Assembly (NCBI GenBank): GCA_937911175.1
Contig: CALDSE010000037.1
Span: forward strand, 1-64,000
Source of the DNA: an uncultured Sediminibacterium sp.
GTDB taxonomy: Bacteria; Bacteroidota; Bacteroidia; Chitinophagales; Chitinophagaceae
Length of the DNA stretch: 64,000 nt
Direction: 5' to 3'
Numbering within the stretch: position 1 is the stretch's first letter; the number at the start of each line of letters is the position of its first letter. Positions 53,916-61,866 of the stretch are shown one piece after another. Position numbers and translations under genes: made by a program. The notes under the pieces were generated by a model. The model was not told where the DNA came from, did not search any database, and worked only from the letters and a program-made list of their open reading frames with translations.

Positions 53916-54887
53916 TTAATCTAAGCTTTGTTTATTATTGGCTGCGGCTTTTAATAAGCGATCAAATTGCGCAGGTGTTAAGTCGTTATAAAAATAATAT
54001 ACAGGATCAACTTTAATATTTCTTTTAATTACTTCATAATGACAGTGCGGGCCAGTACTCTTGCCTGTATTGCCAATATAACCAATCACTTCCCCTCTTT
54101 TTACAGACTGTCCCACCTTGGCTTTTACACGCACCATATGCCCGTATAATGTTTGGTATCCAAACCCATGATTAATCACTACTTTATTACCATAACCATC
54201 GGTATTAAACCCCGCTGCCTGCACAACTCCATCTGCAGTGGCATAAATAGGTGTTCCCGATGGTGCTGTAAAATCTAATCCTTGATGAAAACGAACGTCT
54301 TTATAGATGGGGTCAATTCTATATCCAAAGCTTCCTGCAATTCTATTTAAGTTTTTATTACTCACCGGCTGAATAGAAGGAATGGCCTTTAATAATTTTT
54401 CTTTGTTCTTCACCATCGTACCTATCTCTGAAAAGGAAGTAGTCTGATAAGCCATTCTTAAATTTAAATTATTTAACTGACTAGTCATATTTTCTAGTAA
54501 TTCATTATTAGAAAAACTTTGCAATAAACGTACTTCTTTTTTGGACTCCATTTCTTTCACCCTAGCACTATCTGGTATAGGACTTGATTCAAAAATAGAT
54601 CGGTACACTTCATTGTCTCTACTTTCTAATTCAACCATTTGTAATTGCAATTTTTTCAACTCAGATGACAAAACACTGTAATTCTCTTTATACGTCTCAT
54701 TTTGTTGACGCAATAATTTTTCTTTAGGCGAGTCGATATACTGAAACATCACAATCACAATAATAACACCTGTTACTATAGAAGCTGCCACAAAGCCAAA
54801 AAGCTGGAGCAGGCGCACTCGAAGGGGCACTTCCACTTTTTCAAATCGAAGGCTATGGGTATTAAAGAAGTATTTTATTTTCTTCAT
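53916..54887 (-). CDS. Membrane-anchored M23 peptidase (LytM-type)
   Basis: A 323-residue bitopic protein. A short basic cytoplasmic segment and one membrane helix (about 32-53, AASIVTGVIIVIVMFQY) are followed by a coiled coil (LRQQNETYKENYSVLSSELK) and a C-terminal LytM domain with the zinc ligands of RFHQGLDFTAP (H-x3-D) and GPHCHYEV (H-x-H). All ligands are present, so it is likely an active peptidoglycan endopeptidase. The ATG at 54887 is preferred to 54971, whose 28 extra residues are unlike the family. It is divergent from alaS and followed by a small membrane protein gene. Confidence 0.92.
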   Translation of the reverse strand: MKKIKYFFNTHSLRFEKVEVPLRVRLLQLFGFVAASIVTGVIIVIVMFQYIDSPKEKLLRQQNETYKENYSVLSSELKKLQLQMVELESRDNEVYRSIFESSPIPDSARVKEMESKKEVRLLQSFSNNELLENMTSQLNNLNLRMAYQTTSFSEIGTMVKNKEKLLKAIPSIQPVSNKNLNRIAGSFGYRIDPIYKDVRFHQGLDFTAPSGTPIYATADGVVQAAGFNTDGYGNKVVINHGFGYQTLYGHMVRVKAKVGQSVKRGEVIGYIGNTGKSTGPHCHYEVIKRNIKVDPVYYFYNDLTPAQFDRLLKAAANNKQSLD

Positions 54888-54940
54888 TTGAAATAAGCCA
54901 TTTTTTTGTCTAATTAGGCCATAAAAAAGCCCCAATTCCT

Positions 54941-54948
54941 TACCTTTG
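54941..54948 (+). promoter_or_regulatory. -7 box TACCTTTG for alaS
   Basis: A perfect TAnnTTTG 62 bases before the alaS ATG. It implies a leader of about 55-60 bases, long enough for a regulatory element, though none is obvious. Confidence 0.5.
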
Positions 54949-55010
54949 AGGACATTAAAAAAGCATAACAAATATAGCTTTTAAGACCAATACAGCCTAA
55001 AATTAAGCTA

Positions 55011-57698
55011 ATGATGACTAGCCCTGAAATAAGACAACAATTTTTAGATTTTTTTGCATCTAAAGGGCATGCCATTGTTCCTTCCGCTCCTATTGTCGTA
55101 AAGAACGACCCTAGCTTGCTTTTCACCAATGCAGGTATGAACCAGTTCAAAGACTTTTTTTTAGGCAACCAAGAACCGAGTCACAAAAGAATTGCCGATA
55201 CACAAAAATGTTTACGCGTAAGTGGTAAGCATAACGACTTAGAAGAAGTAGGTGTGGATACCTATCACCATACCATGTTTGAAATGTTGGGCAACTGGAG
55301 CTTTGGCGATTATTTTAAAGGAGAAGCCATTGAGTGGAGTTGGGAATTATTAACAAAAGTATATGGGATTGATCCTGCTAAATTATATGTATCTGTTTTT
55401 GAAGGAGACCCTTCTGAAAACCTCCCCGCTTCAAGCGTAGCATTAATGCATTGGAAAAAATGGGTAGCCGAGGATAAAATTATTTACGGGAATAAAAAAG
55501 ATAATTTCTGGGAGATGGGTGACACCGGACCTTGTGGCCCATGCAGTGAAATACATGTCGACATGAGATCCGAAGAAGAGATTGCTAAAATACCAGGTCG
55601 TGATTTAGTGAACAAAGACCATCCTCAAGTCATTGAAATTTGGAACAATGTATTTATTCAATACAATAGAAAAAAAGATGGCAGCTTAGAGCCACTTCCT
55701 AATAAACATGTCGACACCGGTATGGGTTTTGAAAGACTAGTGCGTGTCATTCAAAATAAAAAAAGCAACTACGATACCGATGTTTTCACAGGCACCATTG
55801 CAGTAGTCGAAAAAATCACCCATAAAAAATACGACTACAGCGATACCAAAGAAGCTGTTGCCTTTAGAGTTATTGCCGATCATATTCGCGCCATTGCCTT
55901 TACCATTGCCGATGGACAACTACCCGCCAATACTGGCGCTGGTTATGTCATTCGTCGTATTCTAAGAAGAGCAGTAAGGTATTATTATTCTTACTTAGAT
56001 TATAAACAACCATTACTACATCAACTAATGCCTCAATTGGCAAAACAATTTGAAAATGTATTTCCTGAATTAACAGGACAACTTGAATTTGTAACTAAAG
56101 TAGTAAAAGAAGAAGAGGAAGGTTTTTTACGTACCTTAGAAAAAGGATTGAAGCGTATGGATGATATAATTAGTACACATCCGAAAAATTCAACCATTGA
56201 AGGAAAATTAGTTTTTGAATTATTTGACACCTTCGGATTTCCTGTCGATTTAACTAGGTTAATAGCAAGTGAAAATGAATTGCAAGTAGATGAGCCTGGA
56301 TTTGAAAAAGAAATGCAGCAACAAAAAAACAGAAGCCGTGCCGCTACTGCTATTGATACAGGTGATTGGATACAAGTAAACCCCGATATGGAAACTCATT
56401 TTATTGGGTATACTAAAACTGAAACTACTGCCACTATTATTAAATATAGAAATGTAAAAGCCAAAGGAAAAGAAGCCTATCAATGGGTTTTGTCTGAAAC
56501 ACCTTTTTATGCAGAAAGCGGCGGACAAGTGGGCGATATAGGTAGTTTTCAATTTGAAGATGGCAGCACCATTGAAGTAACAGATACTAAAAAAGAAAAT
56601 AATTTATTTATACATTTCACAGATAGCTTACCCAATACTATTTCAAATAGCGTTAAAGCCTCTGTGAATACTAGTGCAAGAAAAGCAACCACGCTTCACC
56701 ATTCTGCAACTCACTTATTACATGCTGCGCTTAGAAATACACTAGGCAAGCATGTGGCACAGAAAGGAAGCTTGTGCAATACCGATCAATTGCGATTTGA
56801 CTTTTCACATTTCGCTAAAATGACTGCTGAAGAAATTAACCAAGTGGAAACAATGGTGAATGCTAAAATCAAAGAAAATATTCCTGTAGTCATTAAGGAA
56901 ATGAATAAAGAAGAAGCGATTGGCTTAGGTGCGATGGCTTTATTTGGAGAAAAATATGGAGATAAAGTACGTGTGGTAGTCATGGACCCTGCCTACTCTA
57001 TTGAATTATGCGGTGGTACCCATGTGGGACATACGGGAGAAATAGGTGCCTTTATTTTAAAAGCAGAAGCATCTGTTGCTGCTGGTGTTAGAAGAATTGA
57101 AGCAGTGGTTGGAGAAGCGGCTGCAAAACATGTTACAGAAGTCAATGAAAAATTACATAAACAAATAGTTCAACTAACTGAGGCTTGTGCATTACTTGCG
57201 GCGAAAACAACTGCTCCCTTTAAAGCACCTGAGTGGAATGAAAATTCTTCAGTAGCTGTTTTAAATGATACGATTGCTTCTTTGCAATCAAGTCAAAAAG
57301 AACTCTCTAAAAAATTAGAAAGTAAAGAAGCATTACTTGTCAATGAATTAACCACTCAATATAGCAGTCAATTTGAAACTATTAATGGAATTGCCTTTTT
57401 AGGAAAGGAAATAGCATTGTCAAGCGCCGATAATTTAAAAAAATTAGCTGTAGCCTTGGGACTCACTCAAAATAATCATTGTATTATTTTAGTAGCTACT
57501 ATTGAAGGGAAAGCTTCTGTTGCACTTTCCATTAGTGAATCTCTAAGTGCTACTATGCCTGCTACTCAAATGATTAAAGAAAAAATTGCACCTCTAATTA
57601 AAGGGGGTGGTGGTGGACAAAAAACCTTGGCTACTGCAGGTGGTCAAGATGCAAGTCAACTTAATAAAGTCATTGAAGTGGTCAAACAAAGCTTATAG
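55011..57698 (+). CDS. alaS: Alanine-tRNA ligase
   Basis: An 895-residue class II synthetase. Catalytic-domain motifs include FTNAGMNQFKDFFLG, the KCLRVSGKHNDLEEVG segment, MFEMLGNWSFGDYFK and DTGPCGPCSEIH. The editing domain has HHSATHLLHAALR and the zinc motif LCGGTHV (C667, H671), and the C-terminal oligomerisation/DHHA1 domain ends in the glycine-rich IKGGGGGQKTLATAGG. Length is normal. Two successive ATGs (55011 and 55014) are possible starts. It has its own promoter and is divergent from the M23 gene. Confidence 0.97.
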   Translation: MMTSPEIRQQFLDFFASKGHAIVPSAPIVVKNDPSLLFTNAGMNQFKDFFLGNQEPSHKRIADTQKCLRVSGKHNDLEEVGVDTYHHTMFEMLGNWSFGDYFKGEAIEWSWELLTKVYGIDPAKLYVSVFEGDPSENLPASSVALMHWKKWVAEDKIIYGNKKDNFWEMGDTGPCGPCSEIHVDMRSEEEIAKIPGRDLVNKDHPQVIEIWNNVFIQYNRKKDGSLEPLPNKHVDTGMGFERLVRVIQNKKSNYDTDVFTGTIAVVEKITHKKYDYSDTKEAVAFRVIADHIRAIAFTIADGQLPANTGAGYVIRRILRRAVRYYYSYLDYKQPLLHQLMPQLAKQFENVFPELTGQLEFVTKVVKEEEEGFLRTLEKGLKRMDDIISTHPKNSTIEGKLVFELFDTFGFPVDLTRLIASENELQVDEPGFEKEMQQQKNRSRAATAIDTGDWIQVNPDMETHFIGYTKTETTATIIKYRNVKAKGKEAYQWVLSETPFYAESGGQVGDIGSFQFEDGSTIEVTDTKKENNLFIHFTDSLPNTISNSVKASVNTSARKATTLHHSATHLLHAALRNTLGKHVAQKGSLCNTDQLRFDFSHFAKMTAEEINQVETMVNAKIKENIPVVIKEMNKEEAIGLGAMALFGEKYGDKVRVVVMDPAYSIELCGGTHVGHTGEIGAFILKAEASVAAGVRRIEAVVGEAAAKHVTEVNEKLHKQIVQLTEACALLAAKTTAPFKAPEWNENSSVAVLNDTIASLQSSQKELSKKLESKEALLVNELTTQYSSQFETINGIAFLGKEIALSSADNLKKLAVALGLTQNNHCIILVATIEGKASVALSISESLSATMPATQMIKEKIAPLIKGGGGGQKTLATAGGQDASQLNKVIEVVKQSL

Positions 57699-57782
57699 TT
57701 TTCATTAATTCATTGATTTTCAACTATATACCACTTTAACAAAATAATATTTGCGAATAGTTTCGTAGTTCATAATTTTCCC

Positions 57783-57790
57783 TATTTTTG
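57783..57790 (+). promoter_or_regulatory. -7 box TATTTTTG for the PDZ protein gene
   Basis: A perfect TAnnTTTG 20 bases before the ATG, with a TTTCG at 57761-57765 at a plausible -33 distance. Confidence 0.55.
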
Positions 57791-57810
57791 AAATTCAAAT
57801 ATTAACGATC

Positions 57811-59211
57811 ATGAAAAAAATACTAGTCTCTTTATTATTGGTAAGCTTTGCTTTCCATTTTGCATTAGCACAAACGGGCGAAGTGATCATCACAAAGAAA
57901 AATCCAAAAGAAAATGCGCCTGCAGTAATCATTAGCAAAGATGGTAAAACACCATTGTATATACTAGATGGTAAAATTGTAGCAAGCATTAATGATATTG
58001 CACCAACTGATATAGAAAGCGTTAGTGTATTGAAAGGTGCCATGGCTATAAAAAAATATGGTGAGAAGGCAGCTAATGGTGTGGTAGAGATTGTCAGTAA
58101 AAAGAATGCAAAAAAAGAGGGGATAAATAATTCATCAAAAAAATCATCAAGCGATTCTACCAAACTAACTGTCACCATTGACGGATATAAGAATGGCAAA
58201 GTAAATACAGACGGAAATACAGATGTAAATATGACGGTGGTAGTAGATGGTAATAAAGTAACTATTAATGGAAAAGAAGTGGACGAGAATGATCCTCGCT
58301 TACAAGTAGAAGGAAAAGGTAATAAACGTATTATCTTAAAAAAATTAGATAAGCAGCCAAGAATAATAGTAGAAGGCAAGCCCCTTAATAGTCTTGACTT
58401 TGATAAAGGCCTGCAATTAGATGGCGATATTATTATTAATGAAAATGGGGAAGATAATTTTGATATCATTGTGCCTAATCAAGCAAAAACGAATGAAGCT
58501 TTTTTAGGGGTTGTTACAGAAGAAACTGAACAAGGTGCTAAAGTGAATCAAGTAAGTGATGAAAGCCCTGCAGCGAAGGCAGGACTAAAAGAAGGCGATA
58601 TTATTACTAAAGTAAATGATATAAAAATTGATGGCCCCGCTTCTTTATACGATGCCATTGGAAAATCTAAACCAGAAGATAAAGTAACAATTAGTTATAT
58701 TAGAAATGGAAAAACAAGTACCCAAGTGGTAAGTTTAGCGAAGAATAAAAATACCATGCAGTATTATAATTTTAGCAGCCCTGAGGGACAAGGCGGGCCT
58801 AGTTTTGATGCTTATCCAAAACAATATCTTGATCCTAATACAAGAAAATATCAACAAAGCCCAAGAGGTTTTAACTTTGCAATACCTAATTTTCCTGGCA
58901 TGGAAGGTATGACCATACCTGGCTTTGAAAATAAACCAAAATTGGGCATTAGTATAGAAGATACTGAAACAGCTGATGGCGTTAAAATTACAAATGTGTC
59001 TGAAAATTCACCTGCTGCTAAAAGTGGTTTATTGGAAAATGATATTATAGTTCAAGTAAATGATCAAAAGATTAAAGAAGTGGACGCTTTAAAGCCCATC
59101 ATCAAAGATGCTAAAGAAGGAACTAGTTTTACCTTTCAAGTAAAAAGAAATAAAGAGCTAAAAACTATTCTGGTAAAGCTTCCTAAAAAACTAAAAACAG
59201 CCAATTTATAG
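57811..59211 (+). CDS. Exported protein with TonB-plug-like segment and two PDZ domains
   Basis: A 466-residue protein with a signal peptide (KKILVSLLLVSFAFHFALAQ). Residues about 45-95 (PLYILDGKIVASINDIAPTD, SVLKGAMAIKKYGEKAANGV) copy the plug motif of SusC-type TonB receptors, without any barrel. A Lys/Asp/Asn-rich strand-forming region follows (about 100-220). Then come PDZ1 (about 230-315, FLGVVTEETEQGAKVNQVSD and GLKEGDIITKVNDIKI) and PDZ2 (about 375-460, KLGISIEDTETADGVKITNV and GLLENDIIVQVNDQKI). No protease domain is present, so it is probably a periplasmic binding or scaffolding protein; function unknown. Confidence 0.82.
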   Translation: MKKILVSLLLVSFAFHFALAQTGEVIITKKNPKENAPAVIISKDGKTPLYILDGKIVASINDIAPTDIESVSVLKGAMAIKKYGEKAANGVVEIVSKKNAKKEGINNSSKKSSSDSTKLTVTIDGYKNGKVNTDGNTDVNMTVVVDGNKVTINGKEVDENDPRLQVEGKGNKRIILKKLDKQPRIIVEGKPLNSLDFDKGLQLDGDIIINENGEDNFDIIVPNQAKTNEAFLGVVTEETEQGAKVNQVSDESPAAKAGLKEGDIITKVNDIKIDGPASLYDAIGKSKPEDKVTISYIRNGKTSTQVVSLAKNKNTMQYYNFSSPEGQGGPSFDAYPKQYLDPNTRKYQQSPRGFNFAIPNFPGMEGMTIPGFENKPKLGISIEDTETADGVKITNVSENSPAAKSGLLENDIIVQVNDQKIKEVDALKPIIKDAKEGTSFTFQVKRNKELKTILVKLPKKLKTANL

Positions 59212-59224
59212 GCTTTTAAATTAG

Positions 59225-59232
59225 TACTTTTG
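59225..59232 (+). promoter_or_regulatory. -7 box TACTTTTG directly before gatB
   Basis: A perfect TAnnTTTG ending four bases before the gatB ATG, as for nadE, pyrD and the MBL gene at 51756. Confidence 0.6.
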
Positions 59233-59236
59233 CCCT

Positions 59237-60679
59237 ATGGCAGTCGGAGAAAAATATGAGGCGGTTATAGGTTTAGAAATTCATGCTCAATTAGCAACAA
59301 GTAGCAAGCTGTTCTGTGGAGATGCTGCTTCCTTTGGAGCGGAGCCGAATACTCATATCAGTCCTATTACCATGGGGCATCCCGGCACCTTACCCAAGAC
59401 CAATGCCAAGGCCATTGAATATGCCATTCGTATTGGGCTGGCCTGCGGATCCAAGATTGCCAAGGATAATTATTTTGCACGCAAAAATTATTTCTATCCC
59501 GATTTACCTAAAGGTTATCAAGTATCACAACATACCACTCCTATTTGTGAAGGCGGTACCATTAGCATACAATTACCTACTGGTGAAAAAATAGTACAAC
59601 TCAATAGAATTCATTTAGAAGAAGATGCTGGTAAAAGCATACATGATATTTCTACAACTGATACATTAATTGATTTAAACCGTGCAGGTACTCCTTTAAT
59701 TGAAATGGTCACCGAACCTTGCATTCATTCTGCAGAAGAAGCCTTTTTATTTGTAACAGAAGTAAGAAAGCTAGTGCGTTGGATAGGAATTTGCGATGGT
59801 AATATGGAAGAAGGAAATTTAAGATGCGATGCGAATATATCCATTCGTTTAAAAGGGGTCACTACATTAGGCACTAGAGTAGAAGTGAAAAATTTAAATT
59901 CTATTCGAAATATTAAAAAGGCCATTGAATTTGAAATTGATCGTCTTATAGAAATAACAGAAACAGGCGGCACCATTATTCAACAAACAAGAAGTTTTGA
60001 TGCCAACAATGATACTACCTTTTCCATCAGAGATAAAGAAGATGCCAATGATTACAGGTATTTTCCCGATCCGGACCTAGCCCCTTTTCATTTAACAGAT
60101 ACTTTTATTGAAAGCATTCAAAAAAAATTACCTACCCTACCCGCTAGTTTAAAAAAGCAGTGGAAAACAGCATATGATTTATCGGACTATGCCATTGATC
60201 AATTAGTAGAAGATAAAGAAGAAGCCGATTTTTATATGGAGTGGGCGGCTACATGCAAGCATTATAAAGCGATTGCTAATTGGATGATTGGACCCATTAG
60301 AGCTGCCGTTAATGAAGGCAGTCTTAGTTTTGAACAACTAAGCAAACTTATACCCTATTTAGTAGAGTTAGTAGAATTAGTGGAAACGAATCAGTTGAGT
60401 TTTTCAGTGGCAAGTACTAGGGTGTTCAAAGAAATGATGGCGAACCCAGGCTCTCCCAAGGACTATGCTACCACAAATAATTTATTACAAACAGGCTCTA
60501 CAGACGAAATAGAAAAATGGATTGAGGAGGTTTTAGCCAATCATCCTGAAAAAGTAGCTGAATATAGAAAAGGTAAAAAAGGACTTTTAGGTTTATTTGT
60601 AGGCGAAGTGAAGAAAATAAGTAAGGGCAAGGCCGATCCCAAAATGACGACTATTTTATTAGAACAAAAATTGACTTAA
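59237..60679 (+). CDS. gatB: Asp-tRNA(Asn)/Glu-tRNA(Gln) amidotransferase subunit B
   Basis: A 480-residue subunit of the GatCAB amidotransferase, which activates and amidates misacylated tRNA. It has the GatB/GatE catalytic fold with YEAVIGLEIHAQLATSSKLFC, GHPGTLPKTN, FARKNYFYPDLPKGYQ, EEDAGKSIHD, GTPLIEMVTEP, NLRCDANIS and DYRYFPDPDL, then the helical and YqeY-like tail that binds tRNA. gatA and gatC are not adjacent. Its presence fits an indirect Gln- or Asn-tRNA route. Confidence 0.96.
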   Translation: MAVGEKYEAVIGLEIHAQLATSSKLFCGDAASFGAEPNTHISPITMGHPGTLPKTNAKAIEYAIRIGLACGSKIAKDNYFARKNYFYPDLPKGYQVSQHTTPICEGGTISIQLPTGEKIVQLNRIHLEEDAGKSIHDISTTDTLIDLNRAGTPLIEMVTEPCIHSAEEAFLFVTEVRKLVRWIGICDGNMEEGNLRCDANISIRLKGVTTLGTRVEVKNLNSIRNIKKAIEFEIDRLIEITETGGTIIQQTRSFDANNDTTFSIRDKEDANDYRYFPDPDLAPFHLTDTFIESIQKKLPTLPASLKKQWKTAYDLSDYAIDQLVEDKEEADFYMEWAATCKHYKAIANWMIGPIRAAVNEGSLSFEQLSKLIPYLVELVELVETNQLSFSVASTRVFKEMMANPGSPKDYATTNNLLQTGSTDEIEKWIEEVLANHPEKVAEYRKGKKGLLGLFVGEVKKISKGKADPKMTTILLEQKLT

Positions 60680-60717
60680 TTTAGTATCCTCTATCGTTGA
60701 ACTCAAAATAATAAAAA

Positions 60718-61854
60718 ATGAATATTAAGAACCTATTGGCCTGTTTAGTGGCTATGATGATTATCATCACAGGCTGTAAAAATAGTTCTGACGAGAAAAA
60801 TTATACCATTGCTGGAACCATACTACATGCTGCCAAAGGAAAATTATTATTGCAAGAAGTGCCTTATGGAGGCTTGCCTATTATTACAATGGATTCTATT
60901 ACATTAAATGAAGAAGGTAAATTTTCATTTCAGTTTATAGCCAAGCAAGAAGGTATTTATCGTATTGCCACCGAAAATGAAATGGAAATACTATTTATCA
61001 ATGACGAAGAAAATATACAAATAAATGCAGATGCGAATAATTATCAATCCTATACCATTAAAGGATCTGCAACAAGTCAAGCCTTAATTAATTTTTTAAT
61101 GGAGTATCGCAAAAGGGATTCTTCTTTAATGTCCACCATTTATAATTTAGATGCTTTGCAAAAACAAAATGGAAAGGATAGTACTATTTTTTGGTTACAA
61201 AAACAACGTGTTAGTAAAATAGACGATATTAATAAATTAGTGGGCAATATTATTAGCACTTCTACTAGTCCCGCTTTTGTATACTATACCTTAGGACTTA
61301 GTTTAAGATCCATGGAATCGGCGCAGGTATTGGCTTTAGCGAAGGCTGCTGCAGAAAAATTAAAAGCAGAACCGCTTACACAATTTGCCAATTTATTAAG
61401 TACACAAGTACAAGCCAATGCTAGAACCACTGCGATTACTGTTGGAAGCATGGCTCCTGAAATTGCGCTGCCTGATGCCGATGGAAAAATAATTTCACTC
61501 ACTAGTTTAAGAGGCAAGTATATATTGGTTGATTTTTGGGCTAGCTGGTGCGGCCCTTGCAGAGGCGAGAACCCCAATGTTGTAGTAGCCTACGAAAAAT
61601 ACAAGAAAAAGAATTTCACCGTATTGGGTGTTTCTTTAGATGATGATAAAGATAGTTGGCTAGAAGCCATTCAAGATGATAAATTAAATTGGCAACATAT
61701 TAGCGATCTTAAAAAATGGGAAAGCATTGTAGTGAGTGCTTATCAAATAGAAGGTATTCCCTTTAATATTTTAATAGATCCTACTGGAAAAGTAATTGCT
61801 ACAGACCTAAGAGGCGATGCCTTACAAAATACCTTAGCTTCTATTTTACAATAA
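60718..61854 (+). CDS. TlpA-like thioredoxin-fold lipoprotein with DUF4369-type domain
   Basis: A 378-residue exported protein. The lipoprotein signal ends with ITGC (Cys at about 20), which predicts lipidation. Residues 30-130 resemble the DUF4369 beta domain, a helical linker follows, and residues about 240-378 are a TlpA/AhpC-type thioredoxin domain with FWASWCGPCRGENP (C278, C281) and the cis-Pro segment EGIPFNILIDP. It probably works as a periplasmic thiol-disulfide oxidoreductase, for example in cytochrome c maturation; the exact client is unknown. It ends 12 bases before a convergent transporter gene. Confidence 0.9.
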   Translation: MNIKNLLACLVAMMIIITGCKNSSDEKNYTIAGTILHAAKGKLLLQEVPYGGLPIITMDSITLNEEGKFSFQFIAKQEGIYRIATENEMEILFINDEENIQINADANNYQSYTIKGSATSQALINFLMEYRKRDSSLMSTIYNLDALQKQNGKDSTIFWLQKQRVSKIDDINKLVGNIISTSTSPAFVYYTLGLSLRSMESAQVLALAKAAAEKLKAEPLTQFANLLSTQVQANARTTAITVGSMAPEIALPDADGKIISLTSLRGKYILVDFWASWCGPCRGENPNVVVAYEKYKKKNFTVLGVSLDDDKDSWLEAIQDDKLNWQHISDLKKWESIVVSAYQIEGIPFNILIDPTGKVIATDLRGDALQNTLASILQ

Positions 61855-61866
61855 GAATAACATATA

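Noticed and set aside
57795..58469. 224-residue minus-strand frame over the PDZ protein gene
   Set aside because: The plus-strand frame has a signal peptide, plug and PDZ motifs and a promoter; the minus frame has only hydrophobic low-complexity sequence.
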